A stretch of 10,000 nucleotides of DNA. It comes from Actinidia chinensis (Eukaryota > Streptophyta > Magnoliopsida > Ericales > Actinidiaceae). The position numbers were made by a program, and so were the translations under genes. Below the pieces are notes generated by a model. That model was not told where the DNA came from. It made no database searches and worked only from the letters and a program-made list of their open reading frames with translations. Positions 1 to 8,210 of the stretch are shown here, piece by piece; the first letter of the stretch is position 1; each line of letters starts with the position of its first letter. The stretch covers positions 10,549,262 to 10,559,261 of the forward strand of contig CM018899.1 of NCBI GenBank assembly GCA_009663005.1, read 5' to 3'.

Positions 1-189
1 AATTGCCCATGCAAAGACGATATCACCAGTCTTATAATCACCAAAAGCTCCATACTTGTGCGATGTTAATCGCAATAGTGTTTGATATGCTCGCCAATCT
101 TATGATGAATTAATTAAATTCATCCAAATTGACGTTATCGCCGATGATTTATGTTGCCAATCTTTTAAAGCACCAATTTTGTTATCACC
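1..189. other. Retroelement-internal or flanking non-coding DNA, no gene seen
   Basis: AT-rich sequence without a supportable reading frame. It already shows the scattered words 'cgcc', 'caccaa' and 'tcaagat' that become organised repeats just to the right, so it probably belongs to the same non-coding 3' zone of the left element. This assignment is inference. No LTR, primer-binding site or protein domain is visible. Confidence 0.35.
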
Positions 190-410
190 AATTATCAAGA
201 ACGACCATTCATTGAAAATAATGTCAGATCGCCAATTATCAAGGTGTCTTGATCACCAGCTACGTTATTGCCTATATCAAGAAAACCCATTCATTGTAAA
301 ATGATAAGGCGTCCTCATCGCCGTTATGGATGTTGTCAATATCAAGATCGCCCATTCATTGAGAAATCAAACAATGATTCAGACAATGATAAGGCATCTT
401 GATCGCCATA
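190..410. repeat. Imperfect tandem repeat, about 65-82 bp period, three copies
   Basis: Three diverged copies begin with the core 'atcaag' at 194, 276 and 341, each followed by a variant of 'cccattcattga' and then by a variant of 'aatgataaggc.tcttgatcgcc'. Spacing between copies is 82 and 65 bp, so indels have accumulated. The repeats lie beyond the 3' end of the minus-strand transposon gene, on the side where pol of a plus-oriented element would lie. Tandem repeats in the 3' untranslated zone of Tat-lineage Ty3/gypsy elements are established for pea Ogre and its relatives. Applying that to this locus is inference. Confidence 0.6.
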
Positions 411-840
411 AGTTGATCGCTTGATTAAAAATTTTGCCATGTTGTGGTCTAACGTTTGCACAGAATAAAATAACTCCAACCTACCTCAGGTCAGCCTACT
501 AATCAAGCTCACTAGATCGCCTGAATCGGGTTTAGGCGAGATTGTCAAAATTATTTATTCGTCACCAATAACCTTGCCACACGATACAGATCGCCAAAAT
601 ATATTGAGGGAGAAGCAATTATTTAATTCACAATTACTTATATTGCCAGTTTTATTTTGCCAGTTTATTAAAATTCTGATCAGCTTCATTTCACAAAATT
701 GCCAACACAAGCATAAGGAGAATACAAAAAAAACTCACAAAAGGAAGACTTTTATTAAAAAATTTCAAGGGATACACATTGCCAATACAAAAAAAAGGTG
801 TTTAAGGAGACAAGGGGTTGGTATCGCCTTTCCCTTCTCC
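411..840. other. Non-coding region downstream of the minus-strand transposon gene
   Basis: No coding sequence is supportable here; open frames across it are short, low-complexity and unlike any known protein. Several 'tttatt' words on the plus strand (one at 751-756, others near 550-670) read AATAAA on the minus strand, so they could serve as poly(A) signals for the gene whose stop codon is at 841. That use is inferred from position only. Confidence 0.4.
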
Positions 841-3130
841 TTATTCCTTATTCTCCTCTGCCTTGGCCTCCTCCCTCTCGAGTAGATCGCGATCCATATC
901 CATGCCGTCGAGGTCAATCCTGAGATAGGGATGGTTGGGAGAAAGCTGCCTTGTACAAAAGTCGAACCCCTCTCCGAATTATTTGGAAAAAGCATCTTCG
1001 ATTGCTTCCTGAAAATCCTCCGAAGATTTAAACTCTTCAATGGCGAGCTTCTTGGTTCGAGCTTCTTTGCTTCTCAGATTAGCCACCACCATCTCCATCT
1101 TTTCCAATTTCTCAGTGATGGCCTCCTAGTCATCCCTCAGCTTGGCCATTTCCTCAGTGACCTTTTGCTCACGCTCGCCGGACTCAGCTAGTAGCCTTTC
1201 CATTTCTATGGCCCGGTTTTAAGCTCGAACCATTCTGTTTCGGCTAACTTAGCTCGGGCGATGTGGAAGGCATCACCGTTCCCTATGTTCCTACTTCGGA
1301 TAGCGAGGAAAGATCCAAGCACTATCCCTTGCAAAAAAAACAAGTTTTTATAAGCGCCTCAGATTAATAAAAGTGTGTAAATTGAATTCGAGGATAAATA
1401 TGAACAAATACCTGGCCCAGGATGTGAAGGAACTTGTTGACCACTTGATCCAAAGAAAGTTTATCAACTCTCTCTTTGTTAGCGGGAAGGACCGCCACGA
1501 CAAGAATTTTCTCGGCCACAGCGGCACTCGCCATCACGGAAGCTCCGGATCCTAAAACCTCACTAGGCTTTTTCAAAGGACCTTTCCCGGGAGTTGCTGA
1601 CCACATGGTCTCCCTGCTCGCCGCCTTGCTGAGTTTGAGCTTCTTAGCTTCGAGCGGTGGGATGGTCTTCTTCCCCTTGACTCATTATTTTTAACCTTTT
1701 TGCTGGGCGAGGAATTGGGGGCCTCGTCTCGGGGCCATTTTTCCTTGATCACCACGCCTTTGCTAGACGAGGTGGCATCCTTGGATTCCTCTACCTTCTT
1801 AGCGAGCTTGGTCAAACTAATCCTTTTTGACATAGCTGCAAGATAAGAACCGACATCAAATGCAAATAAGAGATAAAATACTTAAAAATAATTTAAGTCA
1901 GTACCATCCGATCTAAGCTCTAGGGGTAGCCTTGAGTCTGACCAGGACTCTGACCCAGAATCCGAGCTTGAGCTCGAACTAAATAGTCCCAAGCTTAAGG
2001 GGTCTTGGACTTTCCCCCTAATAGCCTCAATATGGTTAGATCAGGAAGGGGAGGTAAGATTATCCCCCATTCCTTCTTAATGGTTCTTATGTACTCTAAT
2101 GATCCATCTTAGGGGTGGCAAAACTTACCTTCATCGCCCAAAGCAGCAACCATGCCATCTCTAGATGTATCGTTCTCCCTACCGCTGGAGGACATCTTAG
2201 CACGGCTAGGGGCGAAGAACCGGCGAAACGTTGAAGTATCCCCCCGACCCTATTTTATCAAAAACTTTCTTTGTCCTTTCTTCCTCGATGTCGGTCAAAA
2301 TAAGCAGTTTGTTGCAACGTTTTCCTAAAGAAAGAAAAATAACTATTAGCTTAAGGCGAGATGACGAACTTAAGAAAAATATCGATATGAAAGCTAGGCT
2401 AACCTGGGGTTCCCCATGACCTCGGGACTTGTGGAAATTTTTTGCCAAGAACTATACTCGGGAAGAACTCCTAGTTGTTCTAGAAATGAAGAAGAATCTC
2501 TTTTTCCACCCTTTCACGTTATTGGGAGACCCCTTGATCAGGTTTTTGTCCAACCTCGCCTTAAAATAAAGCCACCCAAGTCTTACCACGGAATTTTAAA
2601 CAAGGTATAAAGGCCCCTAAATTCGTTAAAGGAAAGGTGGCGCCTATAGATTGCCATATCACCAACATAGAGATGACACTTTGCCACGCATTGGGAGAAA
2701 GTTGGGCAGGGCAAATATTGTAAAAATTCAGAATCCTCCTGATAGTAGGATGGATTGGGAACCTTAGACCAATGAGAAAAGTAGCCTCATAGAATGCTAC
2801 CTTACCTATGCAAGTGAATAATATGGTCTTGCCCTCTTTAGGGATCCTGGTTTAGACCCCTGCAGGGAAGAAATAGGATTCCCTTAGGCGATCTAGGTCG
2901 TCCTGAGTCATGGAATTAATCTCCGTAGCAGGAGAACTGTGGGCATCTCCCTCGGGGGTTTTCCCTTGGTCAAGAAGTTCATCTCGAGGAGGAGATTCCT
3001 TGGGAGGGGGCAAAGGTAATTGATTTACCTCGTTCACCATGTAAGATCTCTCCCCTAAGTGTTCAGATATCCAAGAAGGTAGGAAATCCTCAAAACTTTC
3101 CAAATCTCCTATGTCGTTTCTATTGGACAT
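841..3130 (-). pseudogene. Broken antisense gene of an LTR retrotransposon ('putative gypsy type transposon' family)
   Basis: Start ATG is at 3130-3128 (MSNRNDIGDLESFEDFLPSW) and stop TAA at 843-841. Inferred exons are 3130-2404, 2324-2129, about 2028-1905, 1835-1412 and 1327-841. The introns have GT donors (GTTAGC at 2403, GTAAGT at 2128, GTACTG at 1904, GTATTT at 1411) and AG acceptors. Exon 1 carries the family core: MTQDDLDRLRESYFFPAGV, then KVAFYEATFLIGLRFPIHP, CPAQLSPNAWQ and, after a frameshift, KGWKKRFFFIS. Exon 3 is serine-rich. Exon 4 ends with LSLDQVVNKFLHILGQ. Exon 5 has a Lys/Glu-rich probable coiled coil, then FGEGFDFC and an acidic tail. Damage includes a stop at 2852-2854, frameshifts near 2580, 2190 and 1690, a frame problem at the last acceptor, and stops in exon 5 including the one just before FGEGFDFC. 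Its biochemical role is unknown. Position and orientation fit the antisense extra gene of Tat-type elements. Confidence 0.82.
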
Positions 3131-3435
3131 GCACTTAAAAATAGGAAATTGAAGATAAAGAGTACTTACTAAAGGTTTAAGATGAAGAGTGTGCTTTCAC
3201 TATTTAACCATTTTATATTGGGAGAACAATTTTGTTCAAGACGAAAAGGCGAATTTGTCTAACTAAAAAAAAGTGTTTTTTTTAAATTTTTAATTAAAAT
3301 ATAAAATAAAAATAAAAGTGTAATTGAATAAAATGAGAGTGTAGTGGCGAGCTAATAAGGGCAAGGTGCACGTCAGAGCAGAGTTAGCAATTTGGAAGCA
3401 AAGGCAAAAGAGTGTAAACGAATGAGAGGACTCCC
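3131..3435 (-). other. Probable 5' leader of the antisense transposon gene
   Basis: This stretch lies between the TATA box at 3436-3443 and the ATG at 3130-3128, read on the minus strand. It contains long A/T tracts (around 3266-3320) and no convincing reading frame. A leader of nearly 300 nt, possibly with an intron, would be expected if the TATA box is used, with transcription starting near 3405. No clear splice pair was identified. Confidence 0.4.
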
Positions 3436-3458
3436 TATTTATAAGAACCACCAAGGGA
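3436..3458 (-). promoter_or_regulatory. TATA-box promoter for the antisense transposon gene
   Basis: On the minus strand the sequence reads TATAAATA (3443-3436), a canonical plant TATA box, preceded by CCCTTGG (3457-3451). It sits about 300 bp upstream of the ATG at 3130 in the right orientation. The same arrangement recurs in front of the second antisense gene at the right end: 3435-3458 and 9962-9985 agree at 19 of 24 positions without gaps. That conservation supports a functional element rather than a chance AT-rich word. Confidence 0.6.
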
Positions 3459-3675
3459 TGAGATCTAACCACTTCGACGGACAAGATCTTGTGACGTTCA
3501 GAGTTTTAAGGTCGAAACTGCCATTCCCACCAAAACATATTTTCATTCCCGCAAAGGCGTTATAATTAATTAGGTTCACCCACGTGTTCAGGGACTTGGG
3601 AGCTCCATCATTATATTAACCATCCATCGCCAATGTGGTTACTTGAAAATCCAAAGTGTCCCACCTCGGAATCTT
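3444..3675. other. Upstream region of the antisense gene / 3' untranslated end of the left element
   Basis: No gene is seen. The stretch lies between the minus-strand TATA box and the G-rich tract at 3676. On the minus strand it includes a 'ttggtggga' word (near 3522-3530) resembling 'ttggcggga' at the extreme right edge of the window, suggesting that upstream promoter sequence is also shared. It would form the last internal part of a plus-oriented element before its 3' LTR. Confidence 0.35.
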
Positions 3676-3689
3676 GAGTAGGGGGCTAC
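3676..3689 (+). promoter_or_regulatory. Candidate polypurine tract next to the 3' LTR
   Basis: The tract GAGTAGGGGGCTAC lies directly before TGATAC. Plant Ty3/gypsy elements often have a G-run followed by 'CTAC' immediately upstream of the 3' LTR, which itself starts with TG, and this stretch has that form. It would prime plus-strand DNA synthesis. It implies that the element reads left to right, so the transposon gene at 841-3130 is antisense to it. Without the second LTR for comparison the call stays provisional. Confidence 0.5.
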
Positions 3690-4150
3690 TGATACAGAGT
3701 AAATTCTCCAAGTTATTCACTTTACCTATAGTATGGTTTACTTTGCCAGAGTTTACCTCGCCAACATCTGTGAGCTCGTGACTTGAACTCTATCATTGCT
3801 CACCTCGCCTATACCTATGAGACTGCTCATTTCTTCCTTGAAACCAATATAAACGATTCTACCAGGAAGCATCAATCAAGTGTCACCAGTAAAGCGAGCC
3901 TCTACAATTGGTTGGCACAACACGGTTTGACAATTCCCACACATTACATCTCTCATTCTCTCCTATGGGCGAGGTTGATAACTTCGCGAGGTTGGAAAGG
4001 TCCTTTTGTTTGAGTCTCTTGCTATTAATTTATAACTGAAAAACGTACCGGTGACTTGATATAGATGTGCTTATTTAGTCCTTTAAATAGTTTTGATTCT
4101 TATCATTTATTTGCACCAATAAATGATATTATTGCCACTATCCATGTGGT
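3690..4150 (+). mobile_element. Candidate 3' LTR of a Ty3/gypsy-type element (right end not determined)
   Basis: The putative LTR starts with TGATACAGAG right after the G-rich tract. The first 300 bp are rich in 'cctcgcc' and 'gcgag' words like the internal region to the left, so it appears to belong to that element. A TATA-like 'ttataa' is near 4029, and an AATAAA lies at 4118-4123 inside a perfect hairpin, both compatible with an LTR promoter and poly(A) region. No CA end, target-site duplication or partner LTR could be identified, so 4150 is only a rough limit; the true end could lie anywhere up to about 4590. The open frame at 3783-4013 lies inside it, matches no known protein and is not treated as a gene. 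Confidence 0.42.
4101..4128. repeat. Perfect 11-bp inverted repeat containing AATAAA
   Basis: The arm TATCATTTATT (4101-4111) and its exact reverse complement AATAAATGATA (4118-4128) flank a 6-nt loop, TGCACC. The right arm contains a canonical poly(A) signal (4118-4123). In RNA this would form a stem-loop that hides or presents the signal. Its position, about 410 bp after the putative LTR start, fits the R region of an LTR. That function is inferred. Confidence 0.55.
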
Positions 4151-4590
4151 TTCATCTGTCTAGTTGTATTTGTCTTACATTTAGTAAACGGACATGTTTG
4201 CAAAAATTATTTTAAGCCTTTTTTAAAATTAAATTTGAAATCTTATTTTGAAGGGGTAACGTGTTTGGCAAAACTTTGTTGGTATATTGTTTATTTTCCT
4301 TGTTAACTTAAAAGGCTAACTTTTTTTAAGTTAGGTTTGGTTTCTTTGTCTTTTTTTCTCTTATTCTGTTTCTTTTTTTTTTTACTGCATGCAAGCGAGA
4401 CCATATGGGATCTTTATCCGTTGGCATACTAGCTTCTGGTCCAATGCATTAGCAAGTATAGTCTAATAAGATAGGTTTCATTACATGTAGCATCCAATCG
4501 TAGGTGATCATTTATATTATTGACCCACGATGGATAATGTTAATCACCCCTCTTTAACTCATGCCTTTGTATTCACTATTTTTGTTACCC
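4151..4590. other. AT-rich spacer, no gene seen
   Basis: The stretch lies between the left element and the first recognisable VARICOSE codons. It contains long T tracts (for example 4321-4386) and no supportable reading frame. It may hold the rest of the LTR and/or a remnant of the VARICOSE intron that preceded the first surviving exon. The T-rich run and 'ttgttaccctttttaacc' just before 4600 are intron-like, but no AG acceptor is visible. Confidence 0.4.
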
Positions 4591-5323
4591 TTTTTAACCA
4601 TGCATAAAGAAATGCAGAAGCAGATGACAGTGATAACTGTCCCAATTACTAAAGAGGGTAAAAAGGTTGAGGCTTCCCTTGGGAGGAGCGTGGAGAAAGC
4701 TGTCAAGGTCAATTCTGATTCATTATGAGCTCGTTTTCACAAAGAGAATGCAAAATAGGAGGAATTAGTTAGAGGGCGTACACAGAAAATAACTAGTTGC
4801 GGATGGACCTTCTCTGGCTTGCATAATTCCTTTAGCTATTGAAAAACTAGTGTCTACAGCTATTGTAGAGGCTGTCCAGGTTAGCGTTCTAATGATCTGA
4901 GCGTTTTGGTAGAGAGTATAGTCTTCCTGATCATAACTATTTGATGCTATGTGGTGCAGAAAGGAGTTGGTGATAAGGTCGTGTATGAACTAGAGAAATT
5001 GGTTAATTCTAAGCTTGAAGCTATTACTAGGACGACAAGCACAATTTCAAACTTTTGCTCTTCAGGTATGCTTAAGTTTATTATTTTATTTAGCATAGCT
5101 AGACATACATCAACCTCTAGTACTAGGCTTCTTAATTAAACGTGGATAAACTTAGCTGACCCAGTTTGGAGAGTTTTAAACAATTACCCTGAGTTATTTG
5201 GTTTTATTTTGACCTTATAATTCTTGATTGATATGTACTTGCTATATTTATCTATCTAAAATGATTCTTTAGATACTTTTTGGAATCTTGGTACCTTGTT
5301 TTGGGTAACTTTACAACACTACG

Positions 5324-5356
5324 GTCTCTATCCCTATCTTTATCTTTATCTCTATG
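5324..5356 (+). repeat. Short imperfect microsatellite (tcttta/tctcta)n
   Basis: Five to six degenerate hexamers of the form tctcta, tcccta, tcttta and tctcta run in tandem within the enlarged VARICOSE intron. The short peptide YLYLYLY that this produces is a by-product of the repeat and not evidence of coding. Confidence 0.6.
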
Positions 5357-5411
5357 AGGATTTGATGAATCAACTCTTGGGCACAAACCTATATCTGACT
5401 CCATGTAACAT

Positions 5412-5419
5412 TGTCACGC

Positions 5420-5461
<42 letters not shown>

Positions 5462-6440
5462 ACGGTTGCCCGCCAAGGCCAACTTACCTTGAATCTGTGC
5501 ATTCTCATTCAAAATGCCATAATAATTTTTCTTTTACAGAAGCGTCATAACCTAAAAATATAAATAAAGTGTCACGTCCCATACCGTACCCATACATACA
5601 GAGCTGGTTCTGTGTCTAAGTATTTACTTACATCCATCACGGTAAACAGGGATCATACATAGTTTCAAGGACTAAAAAGTAGGGTCTAGCCCTCCCCAAA
5701 ATACATACAAGCCCTCGGGCGTATTCAAAACTACAATCTTGCTTCAACCTCGTCCTAGGTTTTAACTTTGGTTCCTGAAAAAGTTTTCGAAAAAAAAAAC
5801 GTAAGCAAGTTTTGTGAACTACATAAATGCATGAAATAAAATACCATGGATTATTTTCATATCATACATATCACAGTTAGCATAAAACAGTAATTTCATT
5901 TCGTAACTTGAAACTCACGTAAAACATTAGCTTGACATATCTAAACATGACCGCGAGCATAAACATTTCATATCTTCTTGAAATCATGACATCTCGTAGG
6001 GTATAAATATCGGCATAACATACTAGCCGTCTCGGCTATGGGGACTCTTTAGGCCAGAGATCTCTACGTACCGGATGGTCTTATTCACGTCCCCATCCGT
6101 TTTTTGAGGGGACTATCTGGATGCATTAAAGTCCCGCTGAAAGGACCCGAGTATACCATGCATAAATGAACATTGCTTTTCATGTAATCATGCTAGAAAT
6201 TTAACTCAGTTTTAAACATTATCCATGGGTTTTATACATAAAATAATACGCCATTTGTATCTTTGCAATACATGGCATTTTTAGCATAACATAATCATTT
6301 TATGCATGAAATATGGGAAAAACATTTACTTATTGCATCATATAGATTGAAAATATTTTTTTTTAAAGATACATAGTTTTATTCAGCATCATGATATCAC
6401 ATGGTTTCTTCTTGGTTAGATGCTAACCCGCGTATTCCCC
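5412..6440. mobile_element. Probable LTR-type insertion inside the VARICOSE second intron (class and right end uncertain)
   Basis: The intron 5066-6529 is about ten times longer than its neighbours, and its interior differs in composition, opening with the GC-rich TGTCACGCCCCGCAACCCGG at 5412. Many plant LTRs begin TGT(A/C)AC(A/G)CCCC, so this resembles an LTR 5' end. A second similar start, TGTCACGTCCCATACC, occurs 158 bp downstream at 5570. Further G+C-rich patches (6028-6170, with 'ggggactctttaggcc' and 'aaagtcccgctgaaagg') lie in AT-rich sequence. No protein domain, CA end or target-site duplication was found, so the right limit is approximate. It could be a solo LTR, a short non-autonomous element, or two nested fragments. 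Confidence 0.45.
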
Positions 6441-7864
6441 TTACAATTGAGGAAGAATCTTCAATATAAGTTTCGAATTAGACGAAATTAAACTAATAAA
6501 AGTCAAAACTAATTTTTTGTTGAGTGCAGGAACTATTGAAGTCAGTTAGATAGCTTAAGTTATGTCCTGCCTTTGAGGTTGTCATCAAGGCTCATTGTTT
6601 GAGAAGTGACGCGGATTTTCGAAAGGAATGATTGGACATGCTATTGTAGCCTTAGCAGAAGTTTGAGTCCACACATTCTCACTGGCCGTTGTTTTGAGGG
6701 TTATACTTCCTCCCCATTGCGGGATCTTTTGCCATTTTACCGATGTTCACGTTTTAGGTTACATTTAAATATTTAGTGATAATAGGAACCACTAAGACCA
6801 ATATAATATACAATTAAGACTTTCAAGTACTAACTTAAGGCAATGTCACGGCTTTTATTGTCTTTTGTACTTCAATGTTGTGTCTTCACTTGTTTATTCA
6901 TGTTTGTTAGGACACCATTTCTTCGCCATCGTCCATAACTCAAACTTTTAATGGGGAGTTAGATGATGGCAAAGAAAGGTTGTTAGCTTTGCCGTTGCAG
7001 GAGGAACAAAATTCGAAAGCAATAAACCCCTTGCGTTTACTCAACTAAGCAATCGACCTTGGGTGGCCTTATGATAAGGTTTGTTCTACTTCTTTAATCT
7101 TGGTTTCTCTGCAAGAAAAGCAATGAATTAAAAGAAAATTTGCCTTGCATATTGTTTAACCTCGAAAGGACTCAAAGTGGTACTTGATTTAGAGTATTAT
7201 GTATGTTGCAAAAACAGGATGAAGCACCTAGGGATCCTAAAAAAAAAGCTATCAGATTGGTATCTGAACGTAAATATGACGAAGCTTTCACTACAGCCTT
7301 GCAAAGAATTGATGTTTCCATTATCTTGGTTATGCTATTAGGTATATTTTATATGCATACTATCAAATTGAATGTTAGTATTGAGAATTAGTGATTGGCA
7401 TAACAAGACACAAGTCTTGTTTTGTTGTTCTTAACTCAATTTCACACATTCACTCGTTCCTTTATACATATCTCGCATCTGATTCTTTGATTTCATTTTT
7501 GGTATTTGGACTTTCAAATTGAGTTTGAACAACAGTATAGATATTAAAAAATAGTTCATTATTTGCTGACCAACCATCAACAAACTCAAAGAAAGTGAAA
7601 TGTATTTCTAAACTTGTCTTAGCTTTTTACAGTTTATGACTACCTCTCCTGTCTCAAAATTGTTTCCACGGCTGCTTCAAAACTAAAGCAATTTGTCCAC
7701 TCATTTTGATTTCCAAATGATGACAAGTTGTGGCTGTTGTAATAATATGATTTGCATTTATCTCTTGTTTCCGTTGCAACATATACGTCTTGTCCACTCC
7801 TTTGATCCAAGGTGTACTGCTCTCACTTCTGCAGCAATTGGCCTATGACATCAGTAAGAATACA

Positions 7865-8210
7865 TTTTTCGATATTATCTTTTTTTCCTATTCAACAAAA
7901 GCTAATTCACCCTCTCAAAAAATAAATAAATTAGAGATAGAAAGAAATAGATACAAACCACATATAGATGAAAAGGAGAAGGACAGAAAGAACAAAATTA
8001 ATGAATAAAAGAAATAACTGAAGACTAGTGATGCATGGTGCTCATTGTAAACCATTAATCCTTAAGACTTGTCTTTTGCAAGTTGACATTGACTTCGATA
8101 AGGAACCAGAAAGGATAGAACTTCAGAGGTATTTCTACCTCGGAGTTTGAATCTACCCTTTTGCCACCAACAAAGGAATGCTCTACCTCATCTCGAAGAG
8201 CTTGGGGAAT
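7865..8210. other. Junction between VARICOSE fragment and right transposon block, no gene seen
   Basis: Similarity to VARICOSE stops near 7864, although the protein should continue for several dozen residues. From about 7870 to 8010 the sequence is A-rich and purine-rich, and the frame running through it encodes low-complexity Lys/Glu-rich peptide that is not VARICOSE. After about 8130 the composition becomes like that of the right transposon gene on the minus strand. The break point is therefore between about 7865 and 8130. No terminal repeat or target duplication was recognised there. Confidence 0.45.

Larger units (their letters stand above)
4591..7864 (+). pseudogene. VARICOSE (VCS, plant EDC4/Ge-1 decapping scaffold) C-terminal fragment, intron-bearing pseudogene
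   Basis: VARICOSE scaffolds DCP1/DCP2 mRNA decapping in cytoplasmic P-bodies. Only its C-terminal helical part survives; the long N-terminal portion with WD40 repeats and the last stretch of the C-terminus are absent. Exon remnants are 4591-4879 (MHKEMQKQM, KKVEASLGRSVEKAVK), 4960-5065 (KGVGDKVVYELEKLVNSKLEA), 6530-6699 (CPAFE; FESTHS), 6911-7078 (SSITQTFNGELDDGKERLLA), 7218-7341 ([21 protein letters not shown]) and about 7774-7864 (IQGVLLSLLQQLAYDISKN). Introns run 4880-4959, 5066-6529, 6700-6910, 7079-7217 and 7342 to about 7773; all but the last acceptor keep GT and AG. Damage includes TGA at 4726-4728 where Trp is expected, TAG at 4756-4758, a deletion near 4795-4805, and small indels in every later exon. 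Retained introns indicate DNA-level duplication. Family identity comes from remembered conserved motifs, not from a search. Confidence 0.86.

Noticed and set aside
190..410. CRISPR-like array
   Set aside because: The repeats are imperfect, differ in spacing (82 and 65 bp), lack the repeat-spacer pattern, and sit in plant nuclear DNA.
574..885. Open frame of 103 codons on the plus strand
   Set aside because: Low-complexity and unlike any known protein. Its 3' half overlaps the real minus-strand exon ending at 841, whose reading gives recognisable family motifs.
931..1191. Open frame of 86 codons on the plus strand
   Set aside because: It is the shadow of the minus-strand coiled-coil exon. 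The minus strand gives coherent motifs such as FGEGFDFC, and this frame does not.
3783..4013. Open frame of 76 codons in the putative LTR
   Set aside because: No recognisable domain. It lies inside sequence with LTR features and has no promoter or splice context of its own.
5296..5550. Open frame of 84 codons on the plus strand
   Set aside because: It runs through the hexamer microsatellite and into the LTR-like insertion, all within a VARICOSE intron, so it has no coherent protein identity.
7868..8008. Lys/Glu-rich extension of the last VARICOSE frame
   Set aside because: Similarity to VARICOSE ends near 7864. The rest is A-rich low-complexity sequence read through after the break and is not a new domain.
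3690..8210. VARICOSE fragment carried as cargo of a plus-oriented retrotransposon
   Set aside because: The introns are in the sense direction of such an element, so passage through an RNA intermediate should have removed them. The retained introns argue against RNA-level capture; DNA-level duplication is simpler.
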